From NCBI GenBank assembly GCA_015060245.1, contig SUYU01000001.1, positions 62,001 to 126,000 of the forward strand: 64,000 bases of DNA, given 5' to 3'. The position numbers were made by a program, and so were the translations under genes. This DNA comes from Bacteroidales bacterium. GTDB taxonomy: Bacteria; Bacteroidota; Bacteroidia; Bacteroidales; UBA932. The notes beneath the pieces were generated by a model. The model made no database searches, was not told the DNA's origin, and saw only the letters and a list, made by a program, of their open reading frames with translations. The stretch's first letter is position 1; each line of letters opens with the position of its first letter. Below, one piece after another: positions 34,901 to 43,307 of this stretch.

Positions 34901-35119
34901 TACTTTGCTATCAAGAATATAACATTAGGATACTCACTACCTAAGAGAGTTGCTGAGAAGATCAACGCTTCAAACCTAAGAATTTTTGTAAACTTGGATA
35001 ACTTGGCACTATTTAATCACTTGGATGGTATGGATCCTCAGCAGACTTTTGCAGGAGACACAGACTATACCTATGCACCAATTAAGACCACATCATTTGG
35101 TATTGAGTTAAACTTCTAA
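31967..35119 (+). CDS. SusC/RagA-family TonB-dependent outer-membrane transporter (operon B)
   Basis: 1050 residues. The signal peptide ends at SFAQ. The carboxypeptidase-like domain (about 24-105), TonB-box segment LDDVIIVAYGTAKKGSF, plug (IQIRGYGSINASQTPLYVVDG, MSVLKDASAGALYGARGANG) and barrel ending in TTSFGIELNF are in the expected order. It shares only the leader and the first residues (MKSVKLF) at DNA level with susC A; the mature proteins differ throughout, so the ligands probably differ. The operon appears richer in A/T-ending codons than its neighbours, which may reflect transfer or weaker codon selection. susD follows after 13 bp. A local promoter is not obvious. Confidence 0.97.
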   Translation: MKSVKLFLASLLMLLIVNTSFAQDIRVSGTVKDATTGEPVAFAFVLVKGTTTGYSTGQMGEFTINAPANGTLVISLVGYQETEVPIDGKSTMDILINPDVENLDDVIIVAYGTAKKGSFTGSAATVKKDDIVKRGVTNVTKALDGLAPGVMTTSGGGQPGSSASIQIRGYGSINASQTPLYVVDGVPFDGAISSINPADIESMSVLKDASAGALYGARGANGVIMITTKRGSSDRTSVTYRGTVGISSRSIAEYDLVSQDEFVELTWEALKNGYQYRSGMSEAQAKALASANMSKNLGGEIYNPYKNYTWETLIDPETGKLKTDAKSAWNESWMDEITDNAAIRTEHQFSISGGNAKTKYMASFGYLYEDGVLKTTHFDRYSGRVNVDHQAKYWLKAGLNANLSYTESNSQQLGEGTYTSNAWYTAQFMAPIYPMYLKDAEGKDILDENGNRQYDYGEEYGRPKAEKFNTLGNLNDNKYEDKRDNVSFRANIDFGGDDEKMGVLKGLKLSLNMGGDMVSQNIMNYYNMYHGDGAASKGDITKYNVRTFSYTINQLLTYNRKFGKHSIDFLAGHEFYAYKYNYLMANKTGLVDGIFDLAPGTTLAGGNSYTDNYRVESFLGRINYNFADKYYISASYRTDGSSRFHKDFRWGDFWSVGASWRLSEESFMQNTKDWLSNLSVKVSYGSQGNDDLRTYYAWQSFYDVTYPNANNSGAIVTSLENKEVTWEKKATLNTGIEASLFNSRLSIAAEYYHTKTTDLLLSYPMAMSTGFTGYNDNVGSMQNQGVEFMVRGTIFNNPNFMWDMSVMGSFNKNKVTALTAESDEITGTYLIKVGMPIYTYYMAKSAGVDPVTGKQLYYAYEKMEDDGSVVGEYITSDYSKASSSRYYHGSRAPKLSGSIGANFRIFKDIDLSILTTYSIGGKILESSYASSMNATYVGDTWNRAVLRRWQKPGDVTDVPMIEIGGSYTTTDRFLIDASYFAIKNITLGYSLPKRVAEKINASNLRIFVNLDNLALFNHLDGMDPQQTFAGDTDYTYAPIKTTSFGIELNF

Positions 35120-35132
35120 AGACTAAAGAGAT

Positions 35133-36692
35133 ATGAAAAAAATATTAATCATATTTGCATTATTTGCAACAGTTTTAGCATCTTGTTCTAAAGATGCCCT
35201 TGAGACCAAGCCTACCGAGCAGGTATCGGGCGACGGTGTCATGGAAAAGACAACTACTGCCCTAATGGCTCTGGACGGAACATACAGATTGATGTTTGAA
35301 TGGGGCTGGCCAGTACTTGCAAACTACCACCAGGAGGTGGGAATTATGGGTTATGCCCTAATGGCAGACCTTATGGGTGAAGATATGGTAATGGCACAAC
35401 AGGGAAACGGTTGGTTCTGGTTTGACTATAGATATCAAGTAAAGAGCAGATATACATCAACAAGCTGGAGACCGTACGGTTTGTGGAATTACTACTACAC
35501 AATTATTGCTAACGTAAACTACATCATTGCAGCTGAAGAGACAATGGAAGGTCCTACGGCAGATAAAAACAGCATCATAGGACAAGCATACGCTATAAGA
35601 GCCTATTGCTACCACAACCTTGCTGTTATGTTTGCTAGGACATACATAGGTCACGAGAATGAAAAATGTGTTCCTATTTACACAGAGCCTACGTCCGCCG
35701 GCACTCAGGGACAACCACGCTCAACCAATGAGGAGGTTTACACAAGAGTTCTTGAAGATATAGACAAAGCTATTACACTATTGGCTGAGGCAACTCCTGC
35801 AAGAGACAAATCACATATCAGTTCTAACGTAGCAAAAGCTCTAAAGGCAAGATTCCTCTCTTACACAGCAAAAACACAACAGGACTGGAAAGTTGTTGCA
35901 ACTCTTGCAAAAGAGGCTCAAGCTGCTGGAACAATCTGTTCATTTGATAACGTTAGTAATGGTTTCAATAGTGCAGAAGAGAAATTTGTAATGTGGGGAT
36001 TCCTAACCATTCAAGAGCAAACAACTACCAACCCGCAATTCATGGCTCATATGGATTACTATTATGGTGGATACGGAAAAGCAGCCCCTAAATGCTGCAG
36101 CGCATGGTTATATGACAAGATTGCTGAAACTGATGCAAGAAAAGCTTGGTTCAATGCTACTCATGAGTATCCTCTTCTACAAGAAAAATTCTTGTTCAAC
36201 ACAAATAAGGATGCTAATGATGCAAAATATGTTAATGCCATTTGTGATAGAATATACATGAGGGTTGAAGAAATGCACCTTTTGGAGGCTGAGGCACTAT
36301 GCCGCGCAGGTGAAGATGCAAGTGCACAAGCAGTCCTCAACAATTTCATGAGTAACCGTGACAAGAGCTATAACTGCACAAAAACAGGTACTGCTCTAGG
36401 TGCATTAACTACAGATTTGACAGGCTCACTACTTGAGGAGATTCTTATCCAGAGAAGAATTGAACTTTGGGGAGAGTATGGTAGAGTGTATGATATCAAA
36501 CGTTTAAAACAGGGATTTGTAAGAACTGCAGAAATGGGACACCCTGCTGATGGCATAGCCGCCCTAAATTCTCTCAGATGTGATAATCCTGAAACTTGGG
36601 ACTGGGTTATGACTATTCCTCAGAAAGAGTTTGACGCTAACAAGAATATGGATATTACAACAGACCAAAATCCTGTTGGAAGTGGTATCTAA
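35133..36692 (+). CDS. SusD/RagB-family nutrient-binding outer-membrane lipoprotein (operon B)
   Basis: 519 residues. Lipoprotein signal with lipobox LASCSKDALETKPT. SusD features include IIGQAYAIRAYCYHNLAVMFAR in the N-terminal helical core, SNVAKALKARFLSYTAKTQQ, RIYMRVEEMHLLEAEALCRAG, QRRIELWGEYGRVYDIKRLKQG and the C-terminal IPQKEFDANKNMDITTDQNP. It should bind nutrient at the cell surface as the lid of the operon B SusC barrel. It is clearly divergent from the operon A SusD. It is followed after 20 bp by a third lipoprotein gene. Confidence 0.95.
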   Translation: MKKILIIFALFATVLASCSKDALETKPTEQVSGDGVMEKTTTALMALDGTYRLMFEWGWPVLANYHQEVGIMGYALMADLMGEDMVMAQQGNGWFWFDYRYQVKSRYTSTSWRPYGLWNYYYTIIANVNYIIAAEETMEGPTADKNSIIGQAYAIRAYCYHNLAVMFARTYIGHENEKCVPIYTEPTSAGTQGQPRSTNEEVYTRVLEDIDKAITLLAEATPARDKSHISSNVAKALKARFLSYTAKTQQDWKVVATLAKEAQAAGTICSFDNVSNGFNSAEEKFVMWGFLTIQEQTTTNPQFMAHMDYYYGGYGKAAPKCCSAWLYDKIAETDARKAWFNATHEYPLLQEKFLFNTNKDANDAKYVNAICDRIYMRVEEMHLLEAEALCRAGEDASAQAVLNNFMSNRDKSYNCTKTGTALGALTTDLTGSLLEEILIQRRIELWGEYGRVYDIKRLKQGFVRTAEMGHPADGIAALNSLRCDNPETWDWVMTIPQKEFDANKNMDITTDQNPVGSGI

Positions 36693-36712
36693 AATATTAA
36701 AATTGAAAAATT

Positions 36713-38665
36713 ATGAAGAGAATATTAAATATAGTCTTACTTGCAGTCTTTGCCTTGGCAACTATTGCCTGCGATAAAGACAATATAAGTGCCACTTATA
36801 CTCCGGAGAGTGCAAACACCATGAGTCTTAGTGGAGCAAGTGCCCTTTCTTTCCAATTGGGACTTGAGGAGTCTTCTGCAACCTATCAATTGGATCAGGT
36901 ACAAATCAACAGAGCTAACGGACAGGGTGATATTACTATTAACCTACTTACTGCTGTCACAGGAAATGCCACAGTAACTGTTGACCCTGTTACTTTTACC
37001 AACGGTCAGACACAGGCAACTACCAAAATGTCAATTGCTGATGTTGAATTAGGTTCTACCGTAACTATTAAGGTTTCCATTCCTGAAGCAAATGCCAACC
37101 CTATAGAGGGAAGCGCATCTCACTTCACTGTTACTGTAAAACGCTCAAAACCTGCATCATGGGTCCCTGTAACAACAAAATCAATTTTCAAGAATGGTTT
37201 GATTGGTATGTTTACAATTGATCCGGACGGACAATATGCTCCATATTGTACATATCCCGTATATGTTGAGAAGAGATCTGATGCTAATATCTTTAGGGTA
37301 AAGAATGTTGCAAAATCTGAAAACTTTGCATTATCTGAGCCTGGTGATGATATTGAGGGTGACAGTTGGATGGTTATTGATGCTACTGACCCTAACAATG
37401 TATCCGTAGAAAGATTCCCTCTACAAATTGATTGGGGATACGGTAACATGTACGCTGGAACATTTGACTCATACGGTTACCCAGATGATCCAAGAGGTAA
37501 ATTTGATGCTTCAAATGGAATAATCACATTCCCTGCCCAAACATTGGGTTGCGATATGCCTGCCTATGGAACAACCATATGGTACTGCTTTGAAACCATT
37601 TTGTACCTCGATGAAAACACAATGGGTATTGATTATAATCGTGATTATAGTTTTATGGAACTTGCAGGCACAGTCTCACTAATGGATATGACAAGAGACA
37701 GAGGCACCAAATCCATTTATGTTGGAGTTCCTAATGATGAAAGTAAAACTCAAGAACTAATCAAGAAACACGGTTATGTTTTTGCTATTCCAAACTATAT
37801 GGCAAGGGACTATAATGTATATTTTGCAGTTGATGAAAAAGGCAATTTTGCAATCCCCGCAGAGTATGAAAGTCAGGAGTTGGGAGTTGAACTTCTAAAT
37901 GGAGTTGACCTATATATGAATATTACCAAGGCTTCATCATTTGATATGGAGAAGGGTATTCTGACTTTAGTTTATGATATAGTAACAGGTGATGGTGTTA
38001 AAATAAAGACCTACTCTGATATCTACTACATAAAGGGTGAAGATGTTACAGCAGAAGACTACGTAGGAGATTATGTAACTGAATCTGATGGAACTGCTGT
38101 TTCCATTTCCAATGCTTCTGAGTTGGAAATGCTGATGATTAAAGGTGTAACTAAAGAGATGGACCTTCCATTCAAATACAATTCATATACAGCAGAAGAC
38201 GCTGGTGGTAACAGTATTACATTACCACTTGCTTATCCTGCACTCTTCTCTGGCTTATATGGAGATATTTTCTGCGGCATATTTGATCCTGCATCAGAAA
38301 AATACTATCTTCTCTCCCCAGATGAGACATTTGACTTGATTATGACCGCAACAGGTGTTGTAGCTGTAGTTCCTACTGAAATAGCATACTCAATGCAACT
38401 TCAAATCTGTTTTGCAAAACTTACAGAAGAAGGTTCTTTGTCAAATCCTGTTTATTATGATTACAAGCCAATGATGTTCATTCCTCAAGACAGTGAAGAA
38501 CTTAATCTCTCAGACGTTAAGGCCAGCTCTAATGTCAATATAAAAGATGACAATAGTGCACCTCTAATAAACAATGCACAAATAAATGGACAAGCATTAA
38601 TTGTTAAACAAAAAGATGCTTCTGATAAAAACAGCATAAACAAGAATAGAGTTATCAACAGATAA
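36713..38665 (+). CDS. SusCD-associated large lipoprotein (operon B)
   Basis: 650 residues. The lipobox ATIAC is near residue 20. Residues about 30-145 look like an immunoglobulin-type or Calx-beta-type sandwich (ALSFQLGLEESSATYQLDQV, ATVTVDPVTFTNGQTQATT). The remainder is a series of beta-rich repeats with aromatic residues (YAPYCTYPVYVEK, GNMYAGTFDSYGYPDDP, GDIFCGIFDPASEKYYLLSP), and the last 50 residues are a polar Asn/Ser/Lys tail. It is the third gene of operon B, in the SusE/SusF-like place, and is probably a surface ligand-binding protein. It has no recognised enzyme motif. I cannot assign a named family. Confidence 0.82.
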   Translation: MKRILNIVLLAVFALATIACDKDNISATYTPESANTMSLSGASALSFQLGLEESSATYQLDQVQINRANGQGDITINLLTAVTGNATVTVDPVTFTNGQTQATTKMSIADVELGSTVTIKVSIPEANANPIEGSASHFTVTVKRSKPASWVPVTTKSIFKNGLIGMFTIDPDGQYAPYCTYPVYVEKRSDANIFRVKNVAKSENFALSEPGDDIEGDSWMVIDATDPNNVSVERFPLQIDWGYGNMYAGTFDSYGYPDDPRGKFDASNGIITFPAQTLGCDMPAYGTTIWYCFETILYLDENTMGIDYNRDYSFMELAGTVSLMDMTRDRGTKSIYVGVPNDESKTQELIKKHGYVFAIPNYMARDYNVYFAVDEKGNFAIPAEYESQELGVELLNGVDLYMNITKASSFDMEKGILTLVYDIVTGDGVKIKTYSDIYYIKGEDVTAEDYVGDYVTESDGTAVSISNASELEMLMIKGVTKEMDLPFKYNSYTAEDAGGNSITLPLAYPALFSGLYGDIFCGIFDPASEKYYLLSPDETFDLIMTATGVVAVVPTEIAYSMQLQICFAKLTEEGSLSNPVYYDYKPMMFIPQDSEELNLSDVKASSNVNIKDDNSAPLINNAQINGQALIVKQKDASDKNSINKNRVINR

Positions 38666-38687
38666 TATCAATTTAAAGTGAATGCCA

Positions 38688-38718
38688 AAAGAGCCCGATC
38701 ATTTGATTCGGGCTCTTT
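38688..38718. terminator. Bidirectional terminator between operon B and the deacylase gene
   Basis: AAAGAGCCCGA (38688-38698) pairs with TCGGGCTCTTT (38708-38718), an 11-bp stem with a 9-nt loop, with T-rich ends on both strands. It sits between two convergent genes. Confidence 0.8.
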
Positions 38719-38735
38719 CAATTTATGCTTAATCT

Positions 38736-39275
38736 CTAATACAACTCCAGGAACTCCCACTCTCCACCCCAGAGTTCAAGATAGCGCATCAGATCCTCAT
38801 TCTTTACAACAAGGCTTGCTGTGTTGTCGTTGGGGTGGAAACTCAATAATGGAGCATCCTTGAGATTCTTGTCAAGGAAGAGTTTAACCTCCCTGTTTGT
38901 ATCATTGATGAGTCCGAACGGAGATACAGAGCCCGGTCTCAAACCAAGATACTTCTCCATCCTCTGTTCAGATGCAAAACTCAGTTTGCCCTGATGCAGC
39001 ATCTTCTCAATATCGTGTATGGCCATCTGCTGGTGGCACTCAAAAACCACAAGATAGTGCTTGTTGCCCTTATGGTTCCTGAAGAAGAGATTTTTGCAGT
39101 GGGTAGCATCTATATCCTTCCAATACTCCAAAGCCATCTCAATTGTGGGGAGCGGCGGATGCTCATACATGGTAAAGGGAATCCCCCACTCGTTCAATTT
39201 GTCAAGAACAATCTGTCTGCGTGGAAGATTTTCATTCACTCCCGCCAACTCCGTATCATTCATATTATTTTCCAT
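38736..39275 (-). CDS. YbaK/ProX-type prolyl-tRNA editing deacylase
   Basis: 179 residues. It matches the ProX/PrdX branch of trans-editing proteins, which hydrolyse Ala (or another wrong amino acid) from mischarged tRNA-Pro. Visible segments are WGIPFTMYEHPPLPTIEMA, HCKNLFFRNHKGNKHYLVV with the catalytic Lys region, LSFASEQRMEKYLGLRPGSV, SPFGLINDTN, and a C-terminal LLSFHPNDNTASLVVKNEDL, which is typical of the ProX tail. It is cytosolic. A second ATG at 39263 is equally plausible as a start. It stands alone, converging on SusCD operon B across a shared terminator. Confidence 0.93.
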   Translation of the reverse strand: MENNMNDTELAGVNENLPRRQIVLDKLNEWGIPFTMYEHPPLPTIEMALEYWKDIDATHCKNLFFRNHKGNKHYLVVFECHQQMAIHDIEKMLHQGKLSFASEQRMEKYLGLRPGSVSPFGLINDTNREVKLFLDKNLKDAPLLSFHPNDNTASLVVKNEDLMRYLELWGGEWEFLELY

Positions 39276-39292
39276 AATTTAGTATCACAATT

Positions 39293-39388
39293 AATTTCCG
39301 GTTAAACTCTCCATTAAATTCCAATCAAACTTTCAGTTAATTCCCTATCAAACTCTTAATTAAATTCCAGACAAACTCCCCAGATTCC
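39293..39388. repeat. Degenerate 23-bp tandem repeat upstream of the deacylase gene
   Basis: Four successive units (39293-39315, 39316-39338, 39339-39361, 39362-39383) and a start of a fifth, with the shared pattern AATTCCnATCAAACT. Individual units differ at several positions, which suggests an old minisatellite. It fills the gap between two minus-strand genes. Confidence 0.65.
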
Positions 39389-39412
39389 AATTTATATTCC
39401 CCTTCACACCAA

Positions 39413-40648
39413 CTATTTCAACCATTTCATAAAGAACTCCGCAACTCTGGCAAAGCCCATATCAGTAAAGTGTATGCCATCTACACACGCCTCATAATCG
39501 GGGCCTATTGGAGATTTCTTCTTGTCCGGTGCTATAAAAGCATCTATATATATGACATTTTTGTAGCCCTCTTTGCGGAACTTTTCACAAAATCCCCTCC
39601 ACAACTCATTCTCCTTCATTGCATCGGCTTTCCACTGGTTGTCGAGGTACATTGCCGGCAAAAAATAGTTTGACACCATATAGATTGGAGTGTCAGGATG
39701 TGCCTGGGCAAGGGTTCTGATAAAGTAATCAGTGCTGTCCTTTACAATATCATAAGTACAGTTTGCTATACAATCTATCACATAGGCAGAAGCGGGGATT
39801 GAAGCAATTTTGTCGGCCATGATCCGGTCCAGACGGCCATTGCCGCTAAAGCCGAGGTTTATGGTCTCCTTGTGGAGTTTGCGCTCAATTATGGCAGGGA
39901 ATGCCATGCCCGGACGTGTTGCACAACCGCCCTGTGTTATACTTGTACCGTAAAATACAATCGGAAGATCCTCTTTTGCAGCGGTTGCCGGATCTGCAGG
40001 AAGAAGGTCGTTCACTTGCGGCATCTCAATTACCGCACTGCTGTCTACGCCAATCTTCAAACTCTTTATACCATCATACAAAGGCAGGTAAAGAAGATAC
40101 TCACGTGTCTGGCCATCCATCTTCTTTACAATCATATTGCGTGACTTCTTGCCGTTTGGCTGCGCGATTCCTGCAAACTGCCACTCTCCGTCTATAAGCG
40201 CATAAAGGTCAAGACCCTTTACACCTGTTGGAGTCATGTGTGACATGCCAAAATTGTTCAGCGGCTCCCATTGGGCACCAATTGCCCTTGAGTTTGTCCT
40301 GAAGCGGATTGCAATACCTGCAGAGTTCTGGCCAAGATCCCACAACGCCTCCCTTCCATTCTGCATATCGGCCGGCAGACGGGTATAGAAACCGTCACTG
40401 ACTGTATCATTGGGCCTTACACAATCAGCAAAGCCGCGTCCAATCACCGGAAGATTCAAATTCCTCGGGTCATAATACTTCAATTGGGACGATTTGAGCG
40501 CCCACGAACCAACAGCAGAGTTTATGACTGTATCATGCTGTTTTAACTTTGAGATTTTTTGTGCCCACACGCCTGATGCCGAGCAGAGGAACAATCCCAC
40601 ACACAAAACCGCTTTAACAAAATTCATAGTTTTCATATATTTTTCCAT
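39413..40648 (-). CDS. secreted SGNH/GDSL hydrolase (two-domain esterase)
   Basis: 411 residues. The signal peptide ends near VWAQ, with ATG codons also at 40636 and 40630. The N-terminal beta-sandwich domain (about 40-215) holds GLDLYALIDGEWQFAGIA, the GxDLY motif of SGNH-hydrolase N-terminal domains. The catalytic domain begins VFYGTSITQGGCATRPG with the nucleophilic Ser. Gly and Asn blocks lie in NLGFSGNGRLD and CIANCTYD, and the C-terminal Asp-His pair in CVDGIHFTDMG. It probably removes acyl or acetyl groups from polysaccharide or glycan in the periplasm or outside. It lies alone, with no glycan-degrading genes adjacent. Confidence 0.92.
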   Translation of the reverse strand: MEKYMKTMNFVKAVLCVGLFLCSASGVWAQKISKLKQHDTVINSAVGSWALKSSQLKYYDPRNLNLPVIGRGFADCVRPNDTVSDGFYTRLPADMQNGREALWDLGQNSAGIAIRFRTNSRAIGAQWEPLNNFGMSHMTPTGVKGLDLYALIDGEWQFAGIAQPNGKKSRNMIVKKMDGQTREYLLYLPLYDGIKSLKIGVDSSAVIEMPQVNDLLPADPATAAKEDLPIVFYGTSITQGGCATRPGMAFPAIIERKLHKETINLGFSGNGRLDRIMADKIASIPASAYVIDCIANCTYDIVKDSTDYFIRTLAQAHPDTPIYMVSNYFLPAMYLDNQWKADAMKENELWRGFCEKFRKEGYKNVIYIDAFIAPDKKKSPIGPDYEACVDGIHFTDMGFARVAEFFMKWLK

Positions 40649-40704
40649 TAAATCCTAATCCCGACAAATCCAACTCCACAAACTTCCGCCACAACTCCAC
40701 ACAA

Positions 40705-41682
40705 CTACACCTTTACCCAGTTTATCTGAACACCCTTTCTCTCCATGCCCCTGAACCAGGTCATCTGCCTCTTTGCAAACTGATGGATTGCAATTCCCAG
40801 TTTTTCAACCATCTCGTCATATCCGAGTTCGCCAATGATATACTGGGTTACAAACTTATACTCCAACCCGTAATAGATAAGGTCTTCTGCCGCTATGCCA
40901 CTGTCCAGCAGCCCTTTTACCTCTTCTACCATTCCCTCCTCGAGCCTCGCTTTCAGACGTGCATCAATCTTGGCATTGCGCAGGTCGCGGTCAATATCCA
41001 CACCAATGTAGTAAACATTCTGTGGCAAAAGCGGCATATCCTGCTCCGGCATACCGTTTTCAAGGGCAAACTGTTCAATCTCAATGGCCCTTATAGCCCT
41101 CTTCTTTGTATCAAAATCTGTATTGTTATGGACCTTCTGCCCTCTCTTTTCCTTGAGTTCAACAAGCATCTGCGCCAACTCTTCGAGGCTCTTCTGCTCC
41201 AGTTCATCCCTCAACTGGGGATTTGGTTTTACATCCTGCAGTGCATATCCGCGCGTTGCCGCCTCAATGTAAAGGCCCGATCCGCCACATATTATTGCAG
41301 TGCGGCCTCTCTCCCTGACACTCCTGTATGCCCGTGAAAAATCCCTCTGGTACTGGAATATATTGTACTTCTGCCCTGCATCAACTATATCCATAAGGTG
41401 GTACGGCACACTTACCCCAACGCCTCCAACCTCAACGGTATACTCGCAGAGATCCTTGCCGGTTCCTATATCCATGCCTCTATAGACCTGTCGGGAGTCT
41501 GCAGATATAATCTCTGCAGCATGAACAAACCCGCCCCCCTCAAAGTGGCCCAGTGCCAATGCCATTTCCATTGCAAAACGGGTCTTTCCGCTTGCAGTAG
41601 GGCCAAGCACACATATTGCATCATACTCTGCAGCAATTGCCGGCAACTCCTTTTTTAATATGTCAAGTGTTATATTTGCCAT
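40705..41682 (-). CDS. miaA: tRNA dimethylallyltransferase
   Basis: About 325 residues. It adds a dimethylallyl group to A37 of tRNAs reading UNN codons; the product is then thiomethylated. The P-loop VLGPTASGKTRFAMEMALAL, the EIISADSRQVYRGMDIGTGK segment, PYHLMDIVDAG, GGSGLYIEAATRGY and the DFDTKKRAIRAIEIEQF block are all in order. The frame is open for 42 more codons upstream (to 41808), but that would overlap smpB and the divergent promoter. MANITLDILKKELP at 41682 is the likely start. The tRNA-Leu(UAA) in this window is an expected substrate. Confidence 0.95.
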   Translation of the reverse strand: MANITLDILKKELPAIAAEYDAICVLGPTASGKTRFAMEMALALGHFEGGGFVHAAEIISADSRQVYRGMDIGTGKDLCEYTVEVGGVGVSVPYHLMDIVDAGQKYNIFQYQRDFSRAYRSVRERGRTAIICGGSGLYIEAATRGYALQDVKPNPQLRDELEQKSLEELAQMLVELKEKRGQKVHNNTDFDTKKRAIRAIEIEQFALENGMPEQDMPLLPQNVYYIGVDIDRDLRNAKIDARLKARLEEGMVEEVKGLLDSGIAAEDLIYYGLEYKFVTQYIIGELGYDEMVEKLGIAIHQFAKRQMTWFRGMERKGVQINWVKV

Positions 41683-41699
41683 CTTTCCAAAAATGCAAA

Positions 41700-41728
41700 C
41701 AAATATAGCCCAAATTTCGTTACATTTG
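41700..41728. promoter_or_regulatory. Divergent miaA / smpB -7 elements
   Basis: TATATTTG on the minus strand (41700-41707) faces miaA, and TACATTTG on the plus strand (41721-41728) faces smpB. They are 13 bp apart back to back, so the two -33 regions must overlap the opposite -7, and polymerase binding may be mutually exclusive. Neither -33 is a good match. Confidence 0.6.
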
Positions 41729-41788
41729 CAGAGTGAACAGGCCTCTGTGCAAGAAAATATCAACAGCAACCAAAAGTAAAGAGAGATT

Positions 41789-42238
41789 ATGCCCAAAGCA
41801 AAGAGCAAAGTAGAGATAAAAAACAGGAGAGCGGGATTTGACTACGAGTTTCTCGACAACTACACCGCAGGCATTGTGCTTACAGGAACTGAAATCAAAT
41901 CAATAAGGGCAGGCAAAGCCTCGCTCGTTGACAGTTATTGCTATTTTGCCCGTAATGAACTCTATGTAAAGAATATGCATGTGGCTGAATATTGGTGGGG
42001 CAATCTCAACAACCACGACCCCAGACGTGACCGCAAACTGCTGCTCAACCGCAAGGAACTTCGCAAACTCCAGCGCGCAACCAAAGAGAAGGGCCTTACT
42101 ATAGTGGCAACACGCCTTTACATTGCAGAGAACGGCTACGCAAAACTCAACATCTCCCTCGCCAAAGGCAAGAAAGAGTATGACAAGCGCGAAACAATAA
42201 AGGAGAAGGATATGCGCCGCTCAATGGAGAGAATGTAA
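41789..42238 (+). CDS. smpB: SsrA-binding protein
   Basis: 149 residues, normal for SmpB. It binds tmRNA and brings it to stalled ribosomes. The N-terminal [20 protein letters not shown], the signature [20 protein letters not shown], the middle [20 protein letters not shown] and the basic C-terminal tail [20 protein letters not shown], which enters the mRNA channel, are all present. Its own promoter element lies 60 bp upstream. The tmRNA gene (ssrA) was not seen in the window. Confidence 0.97.
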   Translation: MPKAKSKVEIKNRRAGFDYEFLDNYTAGIVLTGTEIKSIRAGKASLVDSYCYFARNELYVKNMHVAEYWWGNLNNHDPRRDRKLLLNRKELRKLQRATKEKGLTIVATRLYIAENGYAKLNISLAKGKKEYDKRETIKEKDMRRSMERM

Positions 42239-42335
42239 AATTCCCTTTCAAAAAAATTTTAGCAGTCATAAACATTTACCTTAATTTTATAATTGGATTT
42301 TTAGACAAAATTTATCGCATCAGTAGTAAATTGCT

Positions 42336-43252
42336 ATGAAAAACATTAACCAATTAAGTACAAACAAGTTTGCCATATACTTGACTGTTGTGCTTACATT
42401 GTTTGCCACAGGTTGTACCCGACAGGGTAATGTAAACGGAAACATAATATCAATAGAGGAAGCCCTTGGAAATATTGAGGAGGTCAGTTTGAGCAAATAT
42501 GCCTCAAAAATAGAGTATGTAGTGCTTGACAATTCTGACAGCGTTATGCTTCCCGGCGTAAAGGATCTTCAGATCAAGGGAGCCGGAGAGGATATTTTTA
42601 TCAGTCATGGAGTCTTCTCGTTGGAGAAAGAGGCTTGCTTCAGATTTACTTCAGACGGCAAGTTCTGCAATACCATAGGAATAAGAGGCAGAGGGCCCGG
42701 GGAGTTTTCACGTCTGAGAAAAGTATATGTTGACCCGGCCCAACGTACTTTTACAATCAGTGATCCGCACAAATTGATAACATACAGTTTTGAAGGTCAA
42801 TTCATTTCAGAAAAAGCAATCTCTGATTTTACTCCAGAAGAGTCTGCAAGGTACAATGTCGGAGCAAAAGAGTACCTCTACCTCGATTACAAGGAACCTG
42901 ATATGTGGAGACCGACCGTTTTGTAAAGTTCAATGCACTTCGCACCGCTTTTGCCTTTCCAAATCTGGATGAGCACGACAAGGTGGCTGAGGTTATTTAT
43001 GACAAGCAGACAAAGAGAGCCTGCTCAATGAAAGTAGATTATAACCAACCGTTTGAAGGCTTCACGAATGACCTGGATGGCGGTATCCCATTCTGGCCGG
43101 TTTATGCAAGCGAAGGAAAGATGTATCAGATGCTGGATGCTACAGACTTTATCTCATACGCAGAAAAGAGCAACTCTCCCAAAATGAAGGAGGCAGCCGC
43201 AAAACTCACAGAAGAGAGCAATCCGGTACTTATAGTGGTGACGCTTAAATAG
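42336..43252 (+). pseudogene. 6-bladed beta-propeller lipoprotein, broken by an internal deletion and frameshift
   Basis: The first frame (42336-42926, 196 codons) starts with a lipoprotein signal (LFATGC) and runs to LYLDYKEPDMW before a short out-of-frame end. A second frame beginning around 42905 (ETDRFVKFNALR) continues to the paralogues' shared C terminus ESNPVLIVVTLK. Against the intact paralogue at 46686-47735, about 43 codons between YYKIPS and ETDRF are missing, and the reading frame changes there. The gene is therefore probably inactive, unless the two halves are made separately. Its last 70 bp remain very similar to those of both intact paralogues. A sequencing or assembly error at 42895-42910 could explain the frameshift but not the missing codons. 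Confidence 0.8.
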
Positions 43253-43270
43253 GGATTTCAGTTTTTTGTA

Positions 43271-43301
43271 AAAAATCAGGGTGACCATAAAGGCCACCCT
43301 G
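43271..43301 (-). terminator. Terminator of lgt
   Basis: CAGGGTGACC (43277-43286) and GGCCACCCTG (43292-43301) pair with one mismatch. Read on the minus strand a T-rich tail (ATTTTTTAC) follows. It lies just past the lgt stop and may also serve the converging pseudogene. Confidence 0.75.
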
Positions 43302-43307
43302 TTCTGT

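Noticed and set aside
41683-41808. Longer miaA with 42 extra residues
   Set aside because: It would overlap smpB and run across both divergent -7 elements; the extra segment is Cys/Leu-rich and unlike MiaA.
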